From the NCBI GenBank assembly GCA_963772065.1, contig CAVYVZ010000004.1:310001-374000 (forward strand): a stretch of DNA of 64,000 bases, written 5' to 3'. The translations under genes were made by a program, and so were the position numbers. Shown here one piece after another: positions 57,614 to 64,000 of this stretch; position 1 is the first letter of the stretch, and every line of letters begins with the position of its first letter. Under the pieces are notes generated by a model. That model saw nothing but the letters and a program-made list of their open reading frames with translations, did not search any database and was not told where the DNA came from. Source of the DNA: CAVYVZ01 sp963772065. GTDB lineage: Bacteria > Acidobacteriota > Vicinamibacteria > Vicinamibacterales > UBA2999.

Positions 57614-57751
57614 GACTGACCAGATTATACGGTCGTATATTCTCAACTGCCATCACTGTTGACGGCGTAACACGGGCAGTAAGCTCGATCTACGCAAATA
57701 CTACGGTCAAATAATGACAACATGGCAGCCTCGTTTCGTGAGCATGACTTT

Positions 57752-57793
57752 ACGTTTTTATACTCAATGGTTTATGCGGAAGGCTAAAAACGT
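57752..57793. promoter_or_regulatory. 9-base inverted repeat just upstream of the sigma-54 promoter
   Basis: ACGTTTTTA (57752-57760) and TAAAAACGT (57785-57793) are exact complements 24 bases apart, in an AT-rich 220-base gap. They could be an activator or repressor site, or a terminator-like hairpin; the position fits a regulator site. Confidence 0.45.
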
Positions 57794-57808
57794 GGCATGG
57801 TCGCTGCT
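57793..57808 (+). promoter_or_regulatory. Sigma-54 promoter of the sulfate-uptake operon
   Basis: TGGCATGGTCGCTGCT has the -24 GG and -12 GC 12 bases apart and matches most consensus positions. It lies 25 bases before the porin start, and a sigma-54 activator gene is divergent. Confidence 0.65.
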
Positions 57809-57833
57809 CTAAACCTCGAGGAGCTCAAGATCT

Positions 57834-59351
57834 GTGTTTAGACAAGGAATATCCGTTACCAATGCCAGAATTGTTTTCATCGCATTCTTCCTGGCCGCCG
57901 GGGCACTGCCAGCGCGGGCGCAGGAACAGGACCCCTCCGACGCCGATCTGCGAGCGCGCGTTAGTGAGCTCGAGAGGCAGGTGCGAGCGCTGACGGAGCG
58001 TCTGTCCGAGGCGACGCTGTCCGAGGCGACGCTGTCCGAGGCGACGCTGTCCGGCCCGACGCCGCCCGCATCGCTCGACGAGCGCGTCGAAGCCTTCGAC
58101 CAGAACCTGCGCATCCTCGAGCGCAAGCTGGAAATCGAGCGCGAGGCGGCCACGACGCAGTCGAAGGTGGCGCCGGCGATCGGTGCGAGCCGTGACGGCT
58201 TTCAGCTGCGGTCCGCGGATGGCAGCTTCCAATTGAGACTGCGCGGACTGGTCCAGTCGGACGGCCGATTCTTTGTCGACGATTCGGCGGAGATCGCGCC
58301 GGACACGTTCGCCTTGCGCCGCGTCCGTCCGATCCTCGACGCGACGGTCTACAAAGTGTTCGACCTGCGGCTGATGCCCGACTTCGGCGGCGGTACGACG
58401 GTGCTTCAGGACGCGTACGTCGACCTGCGATTCACGCCGGCACTCCGCGTGCGAGGCGGAAAGTTCAAGAGCCCGTTCGGACTGGAGCGGCTGGTTTCGG
58501 CCAGCGAACTTCTCTTTCTCGAGCGCGCGACGCCGACGGCGGTGGCGCCCAATCGCGACGTCGGGTTCATGGTCCACGGCGATGTGTTCAAGGGCGATCT
58601 CTCGTATGCGATCGGCGCGTTCGACGGCGTCGTCGACGGCGGGAGTACGGACGTAGACGACCGCGATGGAAAGGACCTCGTCACGCGGTTGTTCGCGCAT
58701 CCGTTCAGGCAAGGCAGTCGCGAAGCCTTGAAGGGTCTCGGCATCGGCGTGGCGTGGAGCTACGGAAAGCAGAACGGCAGCGCCGCAACGCCAAGCCTCG
58801 CGTCGTACCGAACGACCGGGCAGCAGACGTTCTTCAGGTATCGCTCCGACGGAACCGCTGCGGGGACGGTGCTCGCCGACGGCACGAGGTACCGGTGGTC
58901 GGCACAGGGGTATTACTACTACGGTCCACTCGGAGTGCTTGCCGAACAGGTCGTCTCGTCGCAGCGAGTTCGCCGCGATCTCTCCGCGGCGACGCTCGAA
59001 ACAACGGCCTGGCAGCTCGCAGGATCGTGGGTGCTCACGGGCGAGGAGGCGTCGTACCGCTCAGTCACTCCGAAGTTTGCGTTCGACCGCGCCACCGGGA
59101 AGTGGGGCGCATTCGAGATCACCGCCCGCTATCACCAGCTCACACCAGACAAGGACGCCTTCCCGCTGTTCGCAAACGCGCAGGTTGCCGCGGAACGCGC
59201 CCGAGCCTGGACCGGCGGGCTGAATTGGTATCTGAATCGCAACATCAAGATCGTGCTCGACTACGAGCAGACGCACTTCGACGGCGGGGCGGTCATCGGC
59301 GACCGCCCGACCGAGCGCGGCGTGTTCAGCCGGCTGCAGTTCTCGTTCTGA
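57834..59351 (+). CDS. OprO/OprP-type outer-membrane porin
   Basis: 505 residues with a signal peptide (IVFIAFFLAAGALPARA) and a coiled-coil lead (LRARVSELERQVRALTERL) that includes a perfect five-residue repeat LSEAT three times. A Porin_O_P barrel follows: RLRGLVQSDGRFFVDD, PILDATVYKVFDLRLMPDFG, GKFKSPFGLERLVS, and a terminal aromatic (SRLQFSF). These porins import anions. As the first gene of the sulfate operon it probably brings sulfate or thiosulfate into the periplasm. The start is GTG at 57834 after GAGGAG. Confidence 0.85.
   Translation: MFRQGISVTNARIVFIAFFLAAGALPARAQEQDPSDADLRARVSELERQVRALTERLSEATLSEATLSEATLSGPTPPASLDERVEAFDQNLRILERKLEIEREAATTQSKVAPAIGASRDGFQLRSADGSFQLRLRGLVQSDGRFFVDDSAEIAPDTFALRRVRPILDATVYKVFDLRLMPDFGGGTTVLQDAYVDLRFTPALRVRGGKFKSPFGLERLVSASELLFLERATPTAVAPNRDVGFMVHGDVFKGDLSYAIGAFDGVVDGGSTDVDDRDGKDLVTRLFAHPFRQGSREALKGLGIGVAWSYGKQNGSAATPSLASYRTTGQQTFFRYRSDGTAAGTVLADGTRYRWSAQGYYYYGPLGVLAEQVVSSQRVRRDLSAATLETTAWQLAGSWVLTGEEASYRSVTPKFAFDRATGKWGAFEITARYHQLTPDKDAFPLFANAQVAAERARAWTGGLNWYLNRNIKIVLDYEQTHFDGGAVIGDRPTERGVFSRLQFSF
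58002..58053 (+). repeat. 15-base direct repeat inside the porin gene
   Basis: CTGTCCGAGGCGACG occurs three times in tandem, encoding LSEAT. Adding or losing a unit keeps the frame, so this is a possible site of length variation. Confidence 0.85.
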
Positions 59352-59352
59352 C

Positions 59353-60393
59353 ATGAGCTCATTCATGAAGCGCTGGAGACATTCACCCATGCGGTCCGTA
59401 CACGGCGGCCTCGCGGCCGCTCTCATCGCCCTCATCTCGCTCGCGACGACCACGTCCGCGCAGAAGGCGGTGACGCTGCTCAACGTCTCCTACGATCCGA
59501 CGCGGGAGCTGTGGCGAGACATCAACAGTCACTTCATCCCTGTCTACGAGAAGGCGAGCGGGGTCAAGTTGTCCATCAACCAGTCGCACGGCGGGTCGAG
59601 CACGCAGGCGCGCGCCGTCATCGATGGACTGGAGGCGGATGTCGTGACGCTCGCCTCGATCATCGACACCGAGGCCATCAGCCAGAGAAAGCTGATCAAG
59701 CCAGGTTGGGTCGATCGTTTACCGCAGCGATCGCTCCCGTACTATTCCACGGTCATCTTCGTCGTTCGCAAAGGTAATCCCAAGGGAATCAAGGATTGGC
59801 CGGACCTGCTGAAGCCGGGCGTGTCGATCATCACTCCGAATCCGAAGACCTCGGGAAACGGGTACCTCAGCTTCTTCAGTGCCTGGGGCTCCGTGGTTCT
59901 GCGCGGCGGCTCTCGCCAGGACGCGATCAAGTACGTCACCCAGCTGTACAAACAGGTACCCGTCCTCGATTCCGGCGCCCGTGGGGCCACGACGACGTTC
60001 GTGCAGCGGCGGATCGGGGACGTTCACCTCGCCTGGGAGAACGAAGCGCATCTGGAGGTGAGAGAGGCCAAAGGTCAACTCGAGTTGATCTACCCACCCA
60101 TCAGCCTTCGCGCGGAGCCTCACGTCGCGGTGGTCGACGGCAATGTGGACCGTCGCAACACGCGGGCTGCGGCCGAGGCGTACCTGAAATTCCTGTACAC
60201 CGACGCAGCGCAGGAGATCATCGCCAGGCATTTCTACAGGCCGAGTAACGAGGCCATCCTGAAAAAGCACGCGGCGACGTTTCCCGTCATCAGGCTGTTC
60301 AACATCACGGAGATCGCCAAGAGCTTCGCCGACGCGCACAAACAGTTCATCGCCGAAGGCGGGGTCTTCGACTCGATCTACAAGCCGTCGTAG
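59353..60393 (+). CDS. sbp: Sulfate/thiosulfate ABC transporter substrate-binding protein
   Basis: 346 residues. A basic start and hydrophobic segment (LAAALIALISLATTTSAQ) form the signal peptide. The family motif LLNVSYDPTRELWRDIN and NQSHGGSSTQARAVIDGLEA define the sulfate-binding fold. It captures the anion in the periplasm and hands it to CysTW. The ATG at 59353 begins one base after the porin stop. Confidence 0.94.
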   Translation: MSSFMKRWRHSPMRSVHGGLAAALIALISLATTTSAQKAVTLLNVSYDPTRELWRDINSHFIPVYEKASGVKLSINQSHGGSSTQARAVIDGLEADVVTLASIIDTEAISQRKLIKPGWVDRLPQRSLPYYSTVIFVVRKGNPKGIKDWPDLLKPGVSIITPNPKTSGNGYLSFFSAWGSVVLRGGSRQDAIKYVTQLYKQVPVLDSGARGATTTFVQRRIGDVHLAWENEAHLEVREAKGQLELIYPPISLRAEPHVAVVDGNVDRRNTRAAAEAYLKFLYTDAAQEIIARHFYRPSNEAILKKHAATFPVIRLFNITEIAKSFADAHKQFIAEGGVFDSIYKPS

Positions 60394-60402
60394 GAATCGC
60401 GA

Positions 60403-61227
60403 ATGGCGAGCGTGAATCGACGTGTGCTGCCTGGGTTTTCCCTGACGCTGGGGTACACGGTCTTCTACCTCAGTCTCCTGGTGTTGCTGCCGATCACGGC
60501 GGTCTTCGCCAGGGCTGGTTCGCTCTCGCTCGACGAGTTCTGGCGCGCGGTATGGACGGAACGTGCCCGCGCCGCGTACTCCCTGACGTTCGGAGCGTCA
60601 TTCGTCGCAGCGCTCGTCAACCTGCTGTTCGGGTCGCTCATTGCGTGGGTGCTCGTCCGCTACACGTTCCCCGGCAAACGTCTGATCGACTCGCTCGTCG
60701 ATCTGCCGCTTGCTCTGCCGACCGCAGTAGGCGGGCTCGTATACGCAAGCCTCTACGTCGAGAACGGCTGGCTGGGACGCCACCTCGTGCCGCTTGGAAT
60801 CAATGGCGCCTACACGCGGTTGGGAATCGTGCTCGTGCTGGTCTTCGTCGGCCTGCCGTTCGTCGTGCGAACCGTGCAGCCGGTCTTGGAGGACTTCGAT
60901 CCGGAGGCGGAAGAGGCGTCGGCGTCGCTCGGCGCAACGCGGTGGCAGACGTTCCACGCCGTGATTCTTCCGACGCTGTACCCGGCATTGATCACGGGCT
61001 TTGCTCTGGCCTTCGCGCGATCCGTCGGTGAGTACGGATCCGTGGTGTTCGTATCAGGGAACATGCCGTTCAGGACGGAAATCGCCCCGATTCTGATTGT
61101 TGCCCGCCTCGAGGAGTTCGCCTACGGAGAGGCCACCGCCATCGCCGCCGTCTTGCTGATCGTCTCGTTCTCGATGCTCGTCCTCATCAACATGCTGGAA
61201 GGCTGGACCCGACGGTATGCGCGATAA
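60403..61227 (+). CDS. cysT: Sulfate/thiosulfate ABC permease CysT
   Basis: 274 residues, six helices. It has LPLALPTAVGGLVYASLYV and the EAA loop EEASASLGATRWQTFHAVIL that docks on the ATPase. Start ATG at 60403. It ends overlapping cysW by 11 bases, forming the heteromeric channel with CysW. Confidence 0.93.
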   Translation: MASVNRRVLPGFSLTLGYTVFYLSLLVLLPITAVFARAGSLSLDEFWRAVWTERARAAYSLTFGASFVAALVNLLFGSLIAWVLVRYTFPGKRLIDSLVDLPLALPTAVGGLVYASLYVENGWLGRHLVPLGINGAYTRLGIVLVLVFVGLPFVVRTVQPVLEDFDPEAEEASASLGATRWQTFHAVILPTLYPALITGFALAFARSVGEYGSVVFVSGNMPFRTEIAPILIVARLEEFAYGEATAIAAVLLIVSFSMLVLINMLEGWTRRYAR

Positions 61228-62278
61228 GAAGACGGTGGCGACCGTCGTCCGCCCGCGCATTCATCGCGATCCTGCGTGGGTGCGGTGGGGCCTCACGGCG
61301 GCGGCGATCGCGATCGTCGGACTGCTGATTGTCATTCCGGTCATCAACGTCTTCGCCGAAGCGCTGGCCGACGGGCCTGGCGTGTATTGGCGGAACCTGT
61401 TCGCCGACCCGGATACCCGCCATTCGATCCTCTTGACGCTCACAGTCGTCCCGATCGTGCTGGTGGCGAACCTGGTGTTCGGCGTGGCCGCGGCCTGGAC
61501 GATCACGCGCTTTGACTTCCCCGGACGGACGCTGCTCACCGCCCTCGTCGACCTGCCGTTCGCCGTCTCCCCGGTGGTGGCGGGGCTGATGTTCGTGCTG
61601 ATCTTCGGGCTCCAGGGCTACTTCGGTGAGTTCCTGAGGCGGGACGGCTACGCCGTGATGCCGTACCTGACCTCGTTGCTGTGCGTGCTTGTGATGGCCG
61701 GCGGGTACTTCCTGCTGCGGCCAAGCCATCGCCCGACCCGGCGCGGCATCTGGAAGCATCCCGTCCTGTCGGTGCTGGGAGCGGGCGCCACGCTGTTCGT
61801 GCTGCTCGTGACACTCCAGCAGTACTTCGAGGTGTGGCCGGCAAACACGAGCCTCAAGATCATTTTCGCCACGCCGGGGCTGATTCTGGCCACCGCGTTT
61901 GTCACGTTCCCATTCGTGGCGCGCGAGCTCATCCCGATCATGGACGCGATCGGGCCCGAAGAAGAACTGGCCGCGCTGAGTCTCGGCGCAAATGGCTGGC
62001 AGATGTTCTGGCACATCACCGTGCCCAACGTGAAATGGGGGCTGGTCTACGGGATCATTCTCTGCAACGCGCGGGCGATGGGTGAATTCGGAGCGGTGTA
62101 CGTGGTCTCGGGACACATCGCCGGTCAGACCGATACCATGCCGCTGCGGATCGAGAAACTGTTCCAAGAGTACAATCTGCCTGGATCGTTCGCGGTGGCA
62201 TCCGTCCTGACGCTGGTCGCCATTCTGACGTTGGTCGTGAAGAGCCGACTCGAGCGCTCGACCGACGTGAACGCATGA
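61217..62278 (+). CDS. cysW: Sulfate/thiosulfate ABC permease CysW with extra membrane insert
   Basis: 353 residues against ~290 in most CysW proteins. The core is normal (VDLPFAVSPVVAGLMFVLIF, FPFVARELIPIMDAIGPEEE and EELAALSLGANGWQMFWHIT with the EAA loop). About 65 residues are inserted after GLQGYFGEFLRR, containing two hydrophobic segments (LTSLLCVLVMAGGYFLL and PVLSVLGAGATLFVLLVTL). The insert keeps an even number of helices. Start ATG at 61217; the stop overlaps cysA as ATGA. Confidence 0.92.
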   Translation: MRDKKTVATVVRPRIHRDPAWVRWGLTAAAIAIVGLLIVIPVINVFAEALADGPGVYWRNLFADPDTRHSILLTLTVVPIVLVANLVFGVAAAWTITRFDFPGRTLLTALVDLPFAVSPVVAGLMFVLIFGLQGYFGEFLRRDGYAVMPYLTSLLCVLVMAGGYFLLRPSHRPTRRGIWKHPVLSVLGAGATLFVLLVTLQQYFEVWPANTSLKIIFATPGLILATAFVTFPFVARELIPIMDAIGPEEELAALSLGANGWQMFWHITVPNVKWGLVYGIILCNARAMGEFGAVYVVSGHIAGQTDTMPLRIEKLFQEYNLPGSFAVASVLTLVAILTLVVKSRLERSTDVNA

Positions 62279-63321
62279 GCATTCACATCAAGAACGTCTC
62301 GAAGACCTTCGGTGGCATCGGCGCGGTCAACGACGTCAGCCTCGATGTCCCCGACGGCTCGCTGCTGGCCTTGCTCGGACCCTCTGGGTCGGGCAAGACA
62401 ACGCTGTTGCGCATCATCGCCGGACTGGAGGTCGCCGACCGCGGGACCGTGCTGCATCACGACGAGGACATCACCGAGTACTCGGCGCGCGACCGCAGAG
62501 TAGGGTTCGTGTTCCAGCACTATGCCCTGTTCCGTCACATGACGATCGCCGACAACATCGGCTACGCCCTTCGGGTGCGCGGAGTCGGCAAGGCGGAGCG
62601 ACAGGCGCGGGTCGACGAGCTCCTGAAGCTCATTCGCCTGGAAGGCTACGGCGCGCGCTACCCGTCGCAGTTGTCAGGCGGCCAGCGCCAGCGCGTCGCG
62701 CTCGCGCGCGCGTTGGCCGCGCGGCCCAAGGTTCTGCTGCTCGACGAGCCGTTCGGGGCGCTCGACGCGAAAGTGCGGCAGGAGCTGCGACAGTGGATCC
62801 GCAAGCTGCACGAGGAAATCCACGTGACGAGCATCTTCGTGACGCACGATCAGGAAGAGGCGTTCGAGGTGGCCGACCATGTCGTGGTGATGAACAACGG
62901 ACGGATCGAGCAGGTGGGCACGCCGGCGGACGTGTTCGAACATCCCGCCAACGCCTTCGTCATGGATTTCCTCGGCAACGTCAACGTCTTCAAGGGCCGC
63001 GTGGAACGGGGCCGCGCGGTCGTCCCCGGCCTCGACGTGGCGTACCCGGAGTACCCGCATGCCGAGGCCCGCGACGCCGCCGTCTACATCAGACCCCACG
63101 AGTTCACGATCGAGAATCACGTGAACGGCGGCTCGAGCATCGCGGCCACCGTCCTCCACGTGCACCCCACCGGCTCCCGGACCAAGGTCGAACTGCGTGC
63201 CGTCGACTTCGACCTGTTGATCAGCGCGGAGATCTCGGACGAGCGGTCCGCCGAGCTGGGCCTGAAGGTGGGCGACACGGTGCACGTCTCACCAAGACGC
63301 GTGCGCGTCTTCATGCCCTGA
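62275..63321 (+). CDS. cysA: Sulfate/thiosulfate ABC transporter ATPase CysA
   Basis: 348 residues. Walker A is LLGPSGSGKTTLLRI, the signature is QLSGGQRQRVALARAL, and Walker B is VLLLDEPFGALDAK. A TOBE-like C-terminal domain follows (VYIRPHEFTIENH). It powers CysTW. The ATG overlaps the cysW stop by 4 bases. The end overlaps the convergent PHP gene by 11 bases. Confidence 0.95.
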   Translation: MSIHIKNVSKTFGGIGAVNDVSLDVPDGSLLALLGPSGSGKTTLLRIIAGLEVADRGTVLHHDEDITEYSARDRRVGFVFQHYALFRHMTIADNIGYALRVRGVGKAERQARVDELLKLIRLEGYGARYPSQLSGGQRQRVALARALAARPKVLLLDEPFGALDAKVRQELRQWIRKLHEEIHVTSIFVTHDQEEAFEVADHVVVMNNGRIEQVGTPADVFEHPANAFVMDFLGNVNVFKGRVERGRAVVPGLDVAYPEYPHAEARDAAVYIRPHEFTIENHVNGGSSIAATVLHVHPTGSRTKVELRAVDFDLLISAEISDERSAELGLKVGDTVHVSPRRVRVFMP

Positions 63322-64000
63322 GAGTCGACGCGGGATTCAGGCGCTCCTTCAGCCGCTCGAACGCGGCCGATTCCAGACCGACCACGCCGAAACACTCCGC
63401 GTGCCGCGTGCCGTCGCCGTGATAGTCGGAGCCGCCCGTCACGAGAAGGCCGTACCGGCGCGCGAGATCCAGATAGTGCGCCTGCGCGGATGCATCATGC
63501 GTGCTGTGGTACGCCTCGATGCAGGTCAGGCCCGCATCGACGAGGTCGGGGATGAGCCCGTCGCGATTGAGCCTGCCCGGATGCGCCAGCGACGAGACGC
63601 CGCGGCCACGCGCGATGAGCGCGACGACGGTCGCGGGCGATGCGCCCTGGTGCGGGACGTAGGCCTGACAGGTCTCGCCGAGGAAACGAACGAACGCCTC
63701 GTCCACCGACGACACGTGTCCGGCGGCGATCAGGTACTGAGCAATCTGCGGGCGGGCCACGGCTTTCCCCGAGGCCTGGGACGCCGACGCCACGAGCGCA
63801 TCGATGTCGATCGGCGCGCCGGCGCGAGACAGGCGCGCCGCTATCTCCCGGGCGCGCTCGACACGGAGTTGACGCTGTCCGGTAATGAGAGCCTCGAGGT
63901 CCGGCACATCCGCCGGCAGGTTGTAAGCGAGCACATGGACGTCCCTGCCGTCGTGCACCGACGTGATCTCGATGCCGGAAATGAACTCGATGCCACGCTC
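63311..64000 (-). CDS. PHP-domain phosphoesterase, 5' end beyond the window
   Basis: 230 codons visible; the N-terminus is outside the right edge and the frame is open to 64000. Visible metal-binding motifs are VSSLAHPGRLNRD and LVTGGSDYHGDGTR, with GIEFISGIEITS just inside the edge. This matches YciV/RNase AM-type 3',5'-nucleotide phosphatases. It is convergent with cysA. Confidence 0.85.
   Translation of the reverse strand, partial: ERGIEFISGIEITSVHDGRDVHVLAYNLPADVPDLEALITGQRQLRVERAREIAARLSRAGAPIDIDALVASASQASGKAVARPQIAQYLIAAGHVSSVDEAFVRFLGETCQAYVPHQGASPATVVALIARGRGVSSLAHPGRLNRDGLIPDLVDAGLTCIEAYHSTHDASAQAHYLDLARRYGLLVTGGSDYHGDGTRHAECFGVVGLESAAFERLKERLNPASTLRA

Overview
The window is a GC-rich bacterial chromosome segment with tightly packed genes, many of them joined by 4-base ATGA/GTGA or 1-base TGATG stop-start overlaps. 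Three things point to Acidobacteriota, probably Vicinamibacteria: the gene order tig-clpP-clpX-lon-engB-rho, a TPR-tailed Ser/Thr kinase, and short-period repeats between genes. This placement is an inference from gene content; no rRNA gene is present.

Layout. (1) 1-18759, minus strand: one long surface-polysaccharide operon. In transcription order it encodes a lipoprotein with EF-hand-like repeats, a degenerate AAA/Fis regulator, an outer-membrane barrel, a Wza-type export protein, asparagine synthase, the Wzm/Wzt ABC exporter, an FkbM methyltransferase, seven glycosyltransferases, and a membrane protein cut by the left edge. Many of these genes carry single-base indels. (2) 18760-26271: intergenic DNA with repeats, a small secreted/membrane ORF, an SPFH protein with an Arc-like partner, methyltransferases, an ECF sigma / membrane partner / 53-residue membrane protein set, an orphan Dam-type methylase and an NAD-dependent epimerase. 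(3) 26338-34178: tRNA-Leu(TAG), then tig, clpP, clpX, lon, engB and rho. (4) 34175-43068: a GT-C-like membrane protein with a discoidin-like tail, a methyltransferase, rpmE, an agmatinase-family hydrolase, the MrfB/MrfA repair pair and an SRPBCC protein. (5) 43138-52026: kinase, permease, YvcK, a pseudo-receiver/PilZ protein, SDR, YpfJ peptidase, hydrolase and a DinB-like protein. (6) 52120-55803: a PQQ-like propeller, a MerB-family protein with an in-frame TGA, DUF2277, and chorismate mutase/prephenate dehydratase. (7) 55840-63321: a sigma-54 activator divergent from a porin-sbp-cysT-cysW-cysA sulfate/thiosulfate uptake operon that has a good sigma-54 promoter. A PHP phosphoesterase is cut by the right edge.

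Main points. The MerB-like gene (53468-54142, minus) has an in-frame TGA where the family's second catalytic Cys is expected. A bacterial-SECIS-like hairpin follows 18 nt later, so this is a candidate selenoprotein. About ten intergenic gaps hold short tandem repeats arranged as large inverted arms, each with its own 7-8 bp unit. Most frame-breaking indels lie directly beside GTAC tetramers, which suggests a systematic consensus error at a modified motif rather than real gene decay.
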